In this document: in pieces, positions 44,812-61,174 of the stretch
How the letters are laid out: each line of letters opens with the position of its first letter
Numbering within the stretch: the first letter of the stretch is position 1
From: Xylaria sp. FL1777
Taxonomy: Eukaryota > Ascomycota > Sordariomycetes > Xylariales > Xylariaceae
NCBI GenBank assembly: GCA_022578965.1
Contig: MU400590.1
Coordinates: forward strand, 1-64,000
Direction of reading: 5' to 3'
Length of the DNA: 64,000 nt
Made by a program: the position numbers and the translations under genes
The notes under the pieces: generated by a model
What the model was told of the DNA's origin: nothing
Seen by the model: the letters and a program-made list of their open reading frames with translations, nothing else
The model's database searches: none

Positions 44812-47800
44812 CTATTCATCATCGTCGTCCTCCTCTTCCGTCTCGGTTGACGCCTCAGTCTCCGACTCAGCTATCTTGCTTTTCTCACCAACCTCATCGC
44901 CCACACTGCCTCCTTGCTCTTCTAGTCGTAACCACTCGTCCCATTCCGGGAATAGATCTTCATCTTCCGTCGGGACACCGATTATCTTGGCTACACGTCC
45001 CTTCTTCGATTTTTCTAGACTTTCCTTCCATCCCTTGACTGTTTCCGCTGTCAGACTGGGCTTGTAGGTCTGGGAGAACAGGACAGCTTCTGCCAGGCGG
45101 TTTGTTTTAACGAGAATGTCCACGCAGCCAGCCGTATCACCAAGCAGCCATTTGCTCGTAAATGCGACGTTATGGGCACTGGACTCTTCAGCTTGCGTAG
45201 ACAAGGCCCTTAAGCCCTCCTGGTCTGAGGTACTCGAGTAAATCAAGAGTAAAGAGCCGAGATCTCGTGCGTGCGTGAAGCACTCGGTGGCAAGTGCTAT
45301 GTCCCAGGCAGCGAGAGCCGTGTCGCCTACCGTCTTCCACTTATGCTCCACGTCAGCCTCGCGAGCTAGATCTAGAGCAATCTCAAGTTGATTCAAGGCG
45401 AGCGCGAGATCGAATTTGTGTTCAGGATCAGTAGCTACTTCGAGCGCCAGCTCCTTGTATCCCTGACCCTCGAGGAACCTGGCAATCTTGTTGAGCTGAT
45501 CGGCGGGTATGCTAGGCAGCAGTTCGGCGGCCGTCTCCATGTCACCCCGCAGGACCAGAGTCTGGTACTCAAGCACAGGCAGAGAAAGGGCGAAGGATGT
45601 GACGTTAACATCCTTGTCGGCAAGGTAAATCCTAGAATCTCTTTGAATGAAACCAAGTGAGTACATGGGTTGGTCGAAATGCGTGATCGTATATGTCTGG
45701 TCGCCGACCAAGCTGTTCAACCGGTTGGTGCTATTGGTGTAGATGAACGAATCGCCTACCCACTCGCCGGTACGTACGCTATAACAAATTTAGCATAGCG
45801 ATGCTTTAGACGATGCTTTTTACTTACCTCTCTGCGATATCTGTGATAACCTCAAACGCAGCTTCGACACCATCTTCATCGACTTGTCCAGCTTGAGCGG
45901 CTTCGATGTAATTCTCGCGCGAGTATCTCAGGACGTAAAAAGTGTCATCACAAGCCAACGTCACAAGCTCACCACTATCTGACCAGTAAACTTGACGTGG
46001 TTCTACCTCAATTCTTCGCACAAGGCCACCGGTTTGCCAATCGTAGAAAGATATTCCTCCTTGGCCTTTTACGCCTAGGAGAATACCACCAGTCAAACCG
46101 TCAACCTGGAATGGGATGTCTAGACCACCAGGCTTCTCGACAAAGTTCTTATACACCTTGACCACTAGAGGAAGTAGAATTAGCGTATGTATAATTCAGC
46201 TAGCAAAAAAGGGGGTTGGGGGCTGTCGATAGCGGAAGTGGCTAGGAGAAAATTAGTAGGAGACTACTTACCAGTGCTGGATTCTCTTATGGCATAATCA
46301 TTGCTGTTCTCTTTAGAAGCCCATACAAAGTCGAGGGCTGAACCAAAGGACTTGTTTCGCCAGGCTAGAGCCGTGTAGATAATATCTAGTTCACGATATT
46401 AGAATACAATCGTCAACGGGAAACCTAAACGGCAACTGTGATCACATACATTCACCATCTCCGCAAACTGCCACAAAACGTCCATTTGGGGAGTGAAGCA
46501 AGGTTTGGGGATATATCTCGCATGTACCAAGATCCTTGGTGGGGAGTGTGATGGGTACATTGTCTTTAATGGATGAATCTGTTTATTTGTCAGTAAAGCA
46601 ACCCCGACACTATGAGCAATAATACATACCGCCACCTTTGATGATAGAAGAGACGATCTCATTATGCCGTGCCCAGATGAGCTTTCCGGAGCCATCCATC
46701 GATACCGCGGGTTCTTCCCGGCCCAACTTGACGACTACAGCACCATCATCGAAACCTACAGCAATGCCCTGCTTGCCACGTTGATAGGCTACACACCAAC
46801 ACCTCTCCAGGCCATAGTTGAGAGACTGCTCGAACCTGTAGGCTGCAACAAGTTAGACGAGAACCCATTTCCTTCACTCTTTCTCTCTTTCTCTCCGATC
46901 AGATATTCGTATACTCACTATTGGCGTGCCACATTCGGATAGTTCCATCCTCGGAGCCTGAGATAATAATGGGCAGTTCAGGATGGTAAACCGCAAACGA
47001 TACATTACTCGTGTGCCCTTCCAGGCTGGCTATGAGGGACTTGGTTGTGTAATCCCATACCCTATGCTGGTAAACGCGACGTTCAGAAAAACTTGGGCAG
47101 AACAAACTTACTTGACGGTCCGATCATCGGAGGTGGTCAGAAGATATGGTTTATCACTATGGGGATAATACTGCATTATTAATTAGAAATCGTAGTGCCC
47201 AGAAGGTCGTAGGAGGAATGCTGTGACTTACGTCTACGTGGTTGACACCCTTTGTCTCGTGGGCTTCCAGTGTGAAATTAGGGAAGGAGGAACCTAGACT
47301 CCAAATTTTGACGGTCCTGCACAATGGGAGTCAACATTTGGGAGGTATGTTTAAGCACGGGGAGGTGCTAACATACCTGTCTAAGCACGCCGATGCGAAA
47401 GTGTTGGTATCTTTCGGGTTGATTGCCAGGCTCATCACATAGTGACTGTGGCCCTCAAAGACCTGGACACACTTCCCTGTACATTGGCTGTTTAGTATTG
47501 GTGCTAGGCGCAAAATCAAATGAGAAGGGCGGGATAAGGTAAAAACATACATTGACGTTCCCAATCCCACTAATTGAGGTTTAGTAACGGCACATAAAAT
47601 GTAAAGGCAGAAATAAAAACGGTGCATGCGACATACAAGTTTAATGGTCATCTGACGAAATGTTAGCAACCGTTACGATGTCAAGGAAAGGCTCATGTAC
47701 TCACGTCATCGCTGGCTGTTAGAACAAAAGGCTGCGTTGGGTGAACGACGATGGCTCGGATGTAATCAGGATGCGCTTCGAAGGAGGTGACCTTCTCTGA

Positions 47801-48421
47801 CGTATTATAATTATAAACTCGAAGTTGGAAATCATCAGACCCGCAGACAATCCAATTCTTTCTAGCGACAAAGCGACCAGCTCGTACAGGGACGTCGGTC
47901 AACTATTGCAGCCAGGAGAAGGTTAGCGATTGCTTGTGTGCAGTGAATGCTCACGACGTGGGGGGTGGGAGTTGCGCAATCACTCTACTGTGTGGAGGGG
48001 AATGGGAAAAGGAAACTCTGGAAGCCGAACCTCGAAGGTCTTGACGACTTGTTGTGTCTCGTAAGACCATATGTACACATGGCCTGAGCACGGTCAGTAA
48101 GTGTCGGAAAGAATAGCGGCAGTGGGAGAAGACGTGCCACTATAGAGTGTGGTCAAGATCCAGGGCTCCTGGGGGTGGAAATCGACGGATTTGACACGCT
48201 CGCTACGCGCAAAGAGCTGACGCTATACGTTCGGAGCCACGTTAGCATGGAATCGTGTAGCTTGGCTGCTCCATGTCGGAGGTTGGAAGAGATGAGTGGA
48301 TTTTCGAGCACAAGCCAACAGAGTCAAAGAACCACCCCGTCTTGTCTCAGAGCATGACAATCCTCTGAAGGCCAGGATACCACGAGACACCGCGCTTACA
48401 CACCTTTACGTCTAACCTCAT
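44812..48421 (-). CDS. SEC27: Coatomer subunit beta-prime (COPI)
   Basis: This is a WD-repeat subunit of the COPI coat for Golgi-to-ER transport. It starts at 48421 (MRLDVK, an 18-base exon 48404-48421), followed by [17 protein letters not shown] (48138-48222). The WD repeats are spread over at least a dozen exons: 48031-48083, 47705-47902, two micro-exons 47637-47651 and 47551-47569, 47377-47476, 47232-47316, then blocks near 47171-46919, 46850-46630, 46580-46380 and 46165-45824. The last exon (to 44812) contains the alpha-solenoid ([25 protein letters not shown]) and an acidic tail ending EEEDDDDE. Repeat ends such as [13 protein letters not shown] and [12 protein letters not shown] are plain. 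One intron (48084-48137) seems to use a GC donor. The exon list after 47232 is approximate; identification is firm. Confidence 0.92.
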
Positions 48422-49497
48422 ATTCACGGCAGCAACAACTCAGAACAGGCTGTGGAGAGGTAGGTGGTCGAAGAGGATCGGCGGGGGTTCAATTGGCGAC
48501 AGTGATGCTAGATCGGAATCATATGTGGACAGGAAGCTCCCAGCTCTGTAAGTTGGGTAGTTGGTATCTCCTCCTTCGAACCGGACCTCTAATCGCAGTA
48601 TTGGTCCCGGCCGATAAGCTGGTTGAAAGATTGTCGCTAGTCCTTTTTGGTTATCGCTTCGGTCTCGTTGTTGTCGCCCTTGTTGTCGATCGACAGCAGG
48701 TAGAGGAGTAGGAGCAAGCGCGGTAGACTGGTGGGTAGAGGTATTGTATTAAGTTGAGTCTGGATTGAGGTTGGCAGATGGACTGGCAGCCTGAAGAGCA
48801 ATGGTACTTAGTGAGCTGTGGCCCTACAAATGTGGTCACTTCTGGGCTTATCGATTAGATCCACTCTTATTGCTATCCATATATGCACATAGACAGGCTG
48901 TGGCTAGAAACCGCCCAGCGCGCTAGGCGACGTCCCGAACAAAGCCACACACAGGCAGAATTTGTAGCCTCCTATATGCATGTACCTACCTAGATCATTT
49001 TAATGTATCTACCTATAATAGCAAGTCAAAACCAGCATGCACAATGAACACGGTCAATTGTCTAGCTAGAAATACATACCGGTCTTAACTCTAGCCACAG
49101 CATTGCCGTCAAGTCACCTTATACCACACGCATACATAACCGTGGAATTGTCTTATATTGTAGGCAGCCTTCATTTTCTAGATAATCCCGATCCTCTATC
49201 ACCTGTAGTGTGGTGTGAAGGGTGGCGTATGGGTGTGAGTACGATATATGGCATCGAGGGTGCGCGCTTTATCTACAACAACCATGTGGCTCAGGCTTGT
49301 TCAAATCATCATGCCCGAGCAATTTTGTACGCGTCCATTGCGCCCAATTATGCCTTGCCGGTATCATTTCTTCTAAACGCCGTTTTGTTCCCTATATCAA
49401 TCCCTCAAAAAACCCGAGCGCGCTTGCTGACATATCATAACTTCGTGGAAAAATCAAATCCCGTTCCCAACCTGGATGATTCTCGTCGGCGTACCCG
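48422..49497. other. Gap between SEC27 and mannitol-1-phosphate dehydrogenase
   Basis: Upstream region of SEC27 and 3' side of the dehydrogenase. A plus-strand frame at 49103-49552 overlaps the dehydrogenase end but has no recognisable content. A CCTACCTAG unit lies near 48985. Confidence 0.4.
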
Positions 49498-50682
49498 TCA
49501 CTCTCGGCTGTCCGCCTGCACCTTCTCCACTACGGCCTTGACCTTTGAGTAGAGCGGATGCGTCGTCTCGAGGCCAGTCACTTGGCTAACTACCTCGTCG
49601 GCGCTCTTCTCGGCCATGATCTTAGCAAGCTCCGCACTCTCCTTGTCACCGTCGACGTTCTGAAAACGGAAAGCCATCTCGGCAGCTGCCAACAGCGCCG
49701 AGGTCTCCATGCCCTCCTCAGCCAGCGACGCCGCGGGTCCGATGAGTCGCTCATGACGACCAAGCTTCCTCAGCGGCTCACGGCCCACTCGCTTTACCGA
49801 ATCGTCGAGGTTTGGGTTGCTAATTCTGTCGAGAATCTTGTTCTTGTACGCCTCCTGCTCATCCTTGGCGACACCATGCTTCTTGACGATGAAAGCGGCA
49901 GTCTCAGAAATGGCAGCAGCAACCGACTCTCTAATGCTGGCATCGGCCATGGCATCGTGAATAGCGGGCTTGCCTCGGTTGTATCCGTAGTAGGCGGCTG
50001 TGGCGTGAGAGGTATTGACAGTATACAGCTTGCGCTCGATGTAGGGGGCGAGGTTATCGACCCAGTGAATGGCCGGGACCTCGGGTTTGGTGACGCCAGC
50101 CTTGGTGAATGGAGTGGTCTCGACAACCCACTCGTAGAAGAGTTCAAGTTGAACATCGAGGGTAGGCTCACCCTTCTTGTCCGGGACGATGCGGTCGACA
50201 GCCGAGTTAGCATAGACGGTCTTCTTGTCGTGGTCAGCCAAGTTCTCGGCCGGTGTATTCTTTGGGTCCTTGATGTGGCCAGCGAGGTTGGCTGTGTTGT
50301 TGATCATGTTCTCGCAGGCGATGATGGTGAGGGGAGTTTGGTCGAGCGAACGCTTGGCAACACCCTTGGCAATGACAGGTGCGATGAATTGGAGAATTCT
50401 AGGACCGACAGAGCAGGTCAAGATATCGGCGGAAGCGATCTCATCGATCAGCTTGGCCTCGTCTGTACGAGAATTGATGGCAATGTAATTGCTGATGGTC
50501 TTCTGGGTAGTACCGTGAGTACCTAGCTCAACGACGGTGTAGGAAGGCTGGGCATTGAGGTCGTTGACGAGCTTGTCAACGACATCAGCGAAGACGACAC
50601 GGTAGCCAGCCTCGTGCAGAAAGCAGGCAACGAAGCCTCGGCCGATATTTCCAGCGCCGAAATGAACAGCTTTCTTAGCCAT
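49498..50682 (-). CDS. Mannitol-1-phosphate 5-dehydrogenase
   Basis: A 394-residue, intron-free frame of the polyol-specific long-chain dehydrogenase family. It interconverts fructose-6-phosphate and mannitol-1-phosphate with NAD(H) in the cytosol and is the main entry to mannitol in filamentous ascomycetes. Visible are the N-terminal nucleotide-binding motif (HFGAGNIGRGF, residues 7-17), ACENMINN, the catalytic-domain block IERKLYTVNTSHATAAYYGY with the active-site lysine, and RVGREPLRKLGRHERLIGPA. Length matches the Aspergillus enzymes (about 388). A 322-codon open frame on the opposite strand is only its shadow. Identification is firm. Confidence 0.95.
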   Translation of the reverse strand: MAKKAVHFGAGNIGRGFVACFLHEAGYRVVFADVVDKLVNDLNAQPSYTVVELGTHGTTQKTISNYIAINSRTDEAKLIDEIASADILTCSVGPRILQFIAPVIAKGVAKRSLDQTPLTIIACENMINNTANLAGHIKDPKNTPAENLADHDKKTVYANSAVDRIVPDKKGEPTLDVQLELFYEWVVETTPFTKAGVTKPEVPAIHWVDNLAPYIERKLYTVNTSHATAAYYGYNRGKPAIHDAMADASIRESVAAAISETAAFIVKKHGVAKDEQEAYKNKILDRISNPNLDDSVKRVGREPLRKLGRHERLIGPAASLAEEGMETSALLAAAEMAFRFQNVDGDKESAELAKIMAEKSADEVVSQVTGLETTHPLYSKVKAVVEKVQADSRE

Positions 50683-53600
50683 GGTGATGGATGACGCGTA
50701 GTATGTGTAGGTAGGGATGGATCAATAAAAGAGGAAGAGGGTTGTGAATTGGTACTTTAACCGTTGTGGTATAAGTATGGTAGGAAAATAGAGAGGAAGA
50801 AAGGATGAGGCGGGGAAGAGGTGAGTTCTTATAGGACGGTTCTCGTTACACGTCAGAAGAGACGAGCAGAGGTGAGGGAATACAAGTCAATCGGGTGAGG
50901 GAGGGCGGCGGGAAGGCATGGAGGGGGGTGGAGGGGTATTCCGTTACAGGTGCACTAGTGTACTTGTTCTAGTACACAGATTCCAGGGTTCCCGAAAATG
51001 GTACCTACATCTAGTTGTATCAATCCACCGTGAGTGACCCAATACCAGTACCTAAATCTGTACATGCACGAATATGCAGTAGGACATGTAGCAGAACCGT
51101 TAGCTTCAACCTAGCATGTTGGGTAGCGCGTGTGCTAAATAGGTAGGTCATTTAATTGGGTAGAAGCGGGTCATCAGTATAAAACTGTGTTGAGGTATAA
51201 AAAAGTACTTCAGTACGTACACCCAATTTTAGGTAGTACCGTTATGTATACACAGGCAGACACATACCTGGGTACCTTATACCTAGGTATGTAGGTACTA
51301 ATGAATACTACCTATGTAGGTAGCTTATCATAGTAGGTATAACTGTTGCGTTAGAACCTAGGTGCTACCTAGAAACTTTCATTTTCCAAACCATGTAAGT
51401 TAAAACTCTCTCTCGTCTTAACAACCCAGATGGGTTTACATACCGTAGTGTAGGTACCTGATGCCATTTCGTAATGGCCACTAGGTTCCTATGCAATATC
51501 CAAGTGTCAGGTACCTACTGTACGCGGTGTTAGGTAGGGGTGTATACACGCTTCCGTGCCAATTCCATTGTCGAATACGGTACTGCAGCGTGATATATAC
51601 TACAATTCCCTCATGCAGTAATCGTGAGACACAGTTTGTGGTTGGCCAATCTCAAGGAAGAGATCAGACCAGATGGTGCACCTACTGCGTAAAGTACTGC
51701 GTATGTACGAGAGACCCTGGAATGCGCTGTTTGTTCTCGCGTGATGCTTCGCCCGATCTCGCTCGTACTTGAGGTCGAGATTATACCACATATTATTAAC
51801 CTGGTGGACGTAGTTCAGAACAAGCAACCCATACGTACAACTCGATACCGTTTAGACTACCTACTGTAAGCCATCACGGACTTACGGTAGCTAATGCCAG
51901 GCAGGACACTAGTGGGTAGATGGCTATGCTAGGTACCCTAGTCCACGACTATGTAGGTAGTATACGTCATGCGCTGTCTCACCACTGCCCACTTACACTA
52001 ACAGGCCATCTATTTATGACATTGTTAATTTGTTAGTGGGGTAAGTTCGTCAACGCCCTCCTTTCCATCACATTGTGGAAAGCGAAGCAAGAAGCATGTA
52101 TTGCATAATTCCACCGTACAACGCTCGTCTTAATATTAAGTCGCTATCACACGAACCAGACATTGTCATCGGTCTAGAAACAGCTCATCCTTGTTACTCG
52201 TGGGAAGTAAAGCTAATATTACAAGTCCCACAACATCTAACTCCAGCCAGGCCATTGACTGGAAACAAATACAGCGAAGTTGGACTTAGACTTAACATTC
52301 TATCCTAAAACTCACACTTGGTCATCATTGATCAGTTGTATAAACCATTGAGGGTCCTAGTTGTCCTTCTGGACAGTTTCACATTCAAGGGTGTATCTAC
52401 TATAAGCACAACATTTGCCTATATACTACGTATAAACAACATAATCACCAATCACTTCACACCTATTTCATGCCTACAACGACCACAGGTCTATTCCTCA
52501 GACCACAACTGCTCGGACTAGCCAAACATATTTTTATGAGGATGTAGGTAGTAGATAGCTACATTTCTCTCCTTCAGCCGTCGGCCAATGCTTCGCCCCC
52601 ACCCGCCCCCAGCTTCCACGGTTCGACTTACGGGCCCTGCCAAAGACAATTTAAGCCGGACTTCCCCATCATAACTGACTTATATCAGTACTGTAGCGTC
52701 AGATGAGTTATAACTTATAACGTACATCATTACGAAAGAAAAAAAACATTCACACATCTATACCCAGTGTATCGGTAGTACTATCGGTAGTGCCATCGAT
52801 AGCACAGCCCAACTGGGCACTTCACCTTAGCCCCCCTCACTCTCCAGCGCCAATGCGACTCGAATCGATCGATCGAGCGGTAACGTTCCCTGGCCTTTTT
52901 TGCTCTAGTGCTTCGTCTGTCCTTCATCTGGGACGCCCAACATGCTTTCACGATATTCCCCAGCTTTAAAGGACCGAACCATGCCGGTATCTCGACATAG
53001 CTCCACACCCAACGTCACAATTGGGCCCCTTTTTCCGATTCTGGCTCCGCAGGATCCCACTCACACAGCCAAACCAAGAACACGATTTCACCATAGTTCG
53101 TCACGCACCGGCACCATTCTCATTGAGTAAATGGCCGAATGTGCAGAGACATCCAGCACATGTATAGCGTAACGAGACCAGAAAATCCGGCGCTTGCTGT
53201 CGCTTGAGGAGCCCGAATCGCCTCCCTCCTCGTCTATCTCTACGTGGATCTGCTGTGCACGCATGGGTCAACACCGAGAGGAGTAACCACGGTGAAATTA
53301 TCCGTTTCTGCATATTTGCCTCCACGGTTACCGTGATAGGAGGTTGTTCCATTGAAGCAAATCTGGCCCTGGCTAGGCTCGACGGCCCGATTCGCTGCCC
53401 AACCATACTGTCTGTATTCACTTCGGCCCAGCCTTACCCTCCCTTTTCCATCTACCGCATGCCAACCCGACAGCATCTATCCAGCAAATCATCAAAACGG
53501 CCTGTCGAGAGAGCCAAGTATGTCAGTATCCTATTTTGGGCAATTACCAGGGTATCGTGGTAGTCGGATCCTTAATTCTCGCCAGGCTCTCGTGAGCAGT

Positions 53601-55069
53601 GTCTATTCACGTGTTACTAGGTTATCTCGGTAGGCCTTTCTGTGTCCTGCCTTGACTATCTCAACCGGATATTAGAGTTTGATAGGTACAGAAGTGACAG
53701 GGATATGGGACATTAGCGAGAAATCAAGAACGCTAGAGATATAAAAGGATGCCCTGATGGCCTAAGTACACGACGGTGCTAAGTAAGCACGTCTTAAGGA
53801 CATTTCTCTTGCCGCAACGCCAATGTAGAAAATCCCGATCTTGACGCTTTATCAGGCATGGTCCAGTAGCGGAGTCTCGAACGGTCGGAATAAGTCGGAG
53901 CCTAGTGGGCATCCTAAATAAACGGCCGGCCGGCTGTAAAGTAATATCAATCTAGGCTGGGCGGATCCCGCGGCTCAGCACGCGAAGGGCTGATCTTCTT
54001 GTGCAGTTAGATCAATGAGCAGAAGCAGACGGAGAGATGACATCGTTTGCCTTCCATCCTCAAAAGTTGTGCTTAACATAATCATATGGACGCGATCCTG
54101 TTAATCGACTAATCTGATGATGAGATTTATTAGTTGCTCTACGTAACGAGATGGGGAACCACAGAAACGACCATGATTAACTGTAACTACATAAATGAAG
54201 GATCACGGATCTCAGCTACCCACCATAGTGAATGAGAGTACGGCTCATATAAAATAAAGCAGGAGGCCATGTGCAGTAAACCGAATATGTCAACAAGTTA
54301 CAACCCAACCGGGTTCATTCCTCCCATGTTCTCCTACGTCTCCCAATGGATAGCGGTACAATACAACGCAGGTGGCTTAGCGAAGGCGCTCCGTAACAGG
54401 ACGAAGATGCTACTATTATTAAGAAGGGTTGAAATCTGAGTAGATGTCCCCATGCCGCCCATAAGCTCGGGAGAGGTGCGCGCTCTATAAAGTTGGCGCT
54501 TGTCGACAGATGAATCCACACAGGCCAGGCAGTGACCCAAAACTTCAGTTCTAGTTTCTACAGTGTCGACTCCAAAATTATGTTTGACACTCGGATATTT
54601 ATGTGTTGAGCCACAGGGTATAAGCTACGCCTGGGGGTGGAATCGGTCTAAGTCTTCCATAAACTACAAATGAGAGCTTCTAGAATTAGGAATATCGAGC
54701 CCTTATCCTGATAGGACCTATCTTCTACCTACGTATGATTCATCTGTATTACCCCTAAGACTGAATCCTGCGGCCGGCAAGGCGTACTGACCTTCTACCC
54801 TCTCTACGAGCTACTGATTGCAATATTTACCACATCACTCTGAAAATCTTAACAGTTTATGTTGATTAGATATCAAGTAGGTAAGAAAATTCCTAAAGAA
54901 TGAGATCCATTCCTAACAGTGAAAATAAATTTCTCTTTGTTATGTGTAGGTAAACAGAATCTTGGCCACTAGCAGAGGAAAGATGGAGGCAAACATGCCG
55001 CTATGAGCATTTTCTTCTTCCCGTCCGACAAAATTTCATCCCTTGCTACGTTAGCCTAATGAATCGCCC
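50683..55069. repeat. Gene-poor region with dispersed TACCTA/TAGGTA repeats
   Basis: 50683-50940 is the dehydrogenase promoter side (purine-rich, GGAGG runs). From about 50995 to 51960 the ACCTAGGTA-type units are frequent, especially 51265-51365. After 52000 there are only scattered short frames, none recognised. A short CGGTAGTACTATCGGTAGTGCCATCGATAG imperfect repeat lies near 52772-52802. Confidence 0.5.
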
Positions 55070-55270
55070 CTAATCATCCTCATTCGCCGGCCTGCCTATG
55101 ATTGCACACCTGGGACACTCAAAATCCTCGTATTTACGTTTGGACCACAACACAGGGCAGCGGGATCCTTTCCCGTTACAGTGTGGTTCATTATCCTCAG
55201 GCGTATACGAAGCTGGGGATACCGGGGCCAGGTGGCCGCAGCAGTAGATTTGGACAGTTCGGACACACAT
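55070..55270 (-). CDS. Small cysteine-rich protein candidate
   Basis: A 66-codon frame encodes a small protein starting MCVRTVQIYCCGHLAPVS and containing eight cysteines, with CCGH near the start and a later C-x2-C (FECPRC). This spacing resembles small fungal zinc-binding proteins of unknown function that begin with Met-Cys and an early CGH. No signal peptide is seen, so it is not a secreted effector of the usual type. It lies isolated in a gene-poor region without a recognisable neighbour. I do not know its function; it may be a chance frame, but the regular cysteines make it better than the other short frames here. Confidence 0.35.
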   Translation of the reverse strand: MCVRTVQIYCCGHLAPVSPASYTPEDNEPHCNGKGSRCPVLWSKRKYEDFECPRCAIIGRPANEDD

Positions 55271-57624
55271 GATGGGCTAGACGTCAGAAGGCGTTGAAGG
55301 CGTGAGGTTTTCTGAAGTATAGTGGTAGGATCGTCGATTCTATATCAGTTAGAACACAAGATAAACTGTCTGGGTTGAAAAGAAACCTACTTTCAAAGGT
55401 TATAGGGTGGGCTATTCTCAACTGAATTTGAAATGGTTATATGAAAATATAAGGACTGCGGTCCGTATGACCTTTTATAACCCTAGACTTGCAATTTCTT
55501 GTCAGTAGCAAACAACTAGAATATGAAGGTTTGCCTAGATCATGTTGTTACAGTCTCACTACACAAACTTGAAAAGATAAAGTATATGGTCCTCGCCATT
55601 CATTCAACTTCATCCCGACATCCCTTACTATACATCAGTGACCTGTTTGGCTAACAATTCATCTACTGCTGGATTAAGGTGAATCCCTTGGCCATCATAA
55701 GCCAGGCTTTTTACAAACATTGAGCACGTGGTATGGAAGTTTCCGAGACTGGAAGCTCTAAGATACAAACTTGGATATATTGGTAGCCTTGAAACTCCAA
55801 CCAGAGCCTTGCGCTCACAAGTTATGTATGGCAGATGCTACGGCGTGCTACCGGTGGACTGTTTGCCTGAAAATCTTTGGACGATAATTATAGGAACTTG
55901 ATCTATATATTTCGTAGTATTTACTATTTTCAAATTACTCATTATTGTAGCAATAATCTCTGTCTAATAATAAGGATGTCGTACTTAAAGTCGAGCTATC
56001 CTCTGCTAGGGGGGTATTAGTCCCTAGTTAGGGATCACTACAGTAGTCAATTGACTCCTGAAGCCCTTAATATAGGGGAACAACACTCACGCATATTGCG
56101 ATAAGTTAATATAGCTAACTATAGGGTAGATGGGTAGATGAGTGACTAATTAGGTACCCCTAAACTCTCTTCCATTTCAGTATTACTCCGTATGATTCTA
56201 AGAAGCAGGTGCCTAGACAATGTAAAGGCACCCTGCTAGCGACGTCTTCGTCCTTCCCTACAGTATAGCATGATAAAACAACGACTGACCATTTTCCATA
56301 TGCCGCTATACACAGTATCAGGCGTGATAGTGGATAGGGTCATAAACATTTCTTAAAGGCTGGACTAATAGGGGTCAGGCTCTGAACTTTATATTCAACT
56401 CTACAGAAGTATATAAAATCATTTCAACTTACCTCCACTATAAGAACAAAGGTCTAATGGCTGAGTTGGCGCGGCTTAGCGAAGAATCTCTACCAAAAGT
56501 ATAATTACTCAACGTTTCAGCGACGATGTCCTTACTCTGCATCGTTAGACACTACGGGTTCGATTCTCTCGTCGGCTAAAAAGACAGCTTCTCTACCCCC
56601 TTCTTATCACTATGTTTTATTCCTCCTTCTTTTCCCCTTTTGAATCGATATCGCATATACATATCTTAGTACAGTGCAACGATGTCATCCAACTTATTGT
56701 GGCGGTGCACAATACTCGATGCAAAGAATCCGGCTTCGTCGGCCAATGAAGCAGCTTTGGTGACTGACCGTCGCACAAGCCCCCAATGATCCTTCGGTAT
56801 AAATCAGACTTCAAGAAAATACTTCGATTGTGATTATCTTCATGTCTCCTCACGTGTTCTTCATGATCCCCGAAGTAAAACACGGTTCTCAGCTGTGTTT
56901 ACCCACCCTTGACGCATATTACTTACAACCCTCTACCTAAATCCTATAACCGATTCTCTTTCAAAATATCTACGGGTCTTTACAATGTCTTCCCAATCCA
57001 TCTTGGTCGCGGGATTTCCCTTTCGGATTGGGTCACGCTCTTGACCCGTTGTTTTGTACCACTCGTAGCTCACATAGTCTCCGGAGCTCCCCAGCCATCA
57101 TATCTCTATGACAAGCGCCTAAGGTAAGATGAACGCATATGCCATTATAATCTAACTTCAATTATGTGGCGATACTTTGCGATTGTCGATCGACGTTTAA
57201 GAACCCGTGAATGGAGTCGCTTGGATCTTGTAGCTACCAATACCTTGTTCTGGACGGAGCACGGCTGGGATGGAAAGTAGGATATAATAACAAACATGAT
57301 CTTAACCCATGTTAGGCACCATGTTTATATCATTACCATTCAAGATAAAGAGGTTGTACTCGTTGATGGTCATTAGTTGCTACCATTAATATAAGTCAAT
57401 TTCCTAAACACTCTGGATCCCAAATTTCATTTTCTTTTGGAGATAATTTTCTATCTCATCCCGTCCAACCTGACCTTATAAAGGTTAATATCAAGCAGAT
57501 GAAAAGGGAAGAAACCAAAGTGAGTCAGCAAGTCATAAGACCTCACATATATTAGTTACTCCAGCTATCTAAGCACTCAGAGCCGTGAATGGCGTGCGGG
57601 TGCATCTACCATCCCCTTCAAATT
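55271..57624. other. Gene-poor region
   Basis: AT content is raised at 55900-56000. Apart from the tRNA-like element listed separately, I see no gene. Frames at 56617-56883 (minus) and 56909-57127 (plus) have no recognisable content. Confidence 0.4.
56451..56578 (+). tRNA. Degenerate tRNA-like element with A and B boxes
   Basis: TGGCTGAGTTGG at 56458-56469 fits the pol III A-box consensus exactly. GGTTCGATTCT at 56557-56567 fits the B box except the last base. Distance and order suit a tRNA with a long intron or variable arm. However, the acceptor arms (GGTCTAA against GTCGGCT) pair at only five of seven positions, counting wobble. Only three pairs of the T stem form, no U33-anticodon loop is clear, and no T-run follows. 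I regard it as a tRNA pseudogene or a chance match; no anticodon is assigned. Confidence 0.25.

Positions 57625-61174
<3,550 letters not shown>

Noticed and set aside
49103..49552. 149-codon plus-strand frame overlapping the dehydrogenase end
   Set aside because: No recognisable content, and it ends inside a firmly identified gene on the other strand.
49558..50526. 322-codon open frame on the plus strand
   Set aside because: It is exactly antisense to the mannitol-1-phosphate dehydrogenase and has no protein-like motifs.
53101..53563. Overlapping plus and minus frames of 106-119 codons
   Set aside because: No recognisable motif, no splice support and frames on both strands; probably chance.
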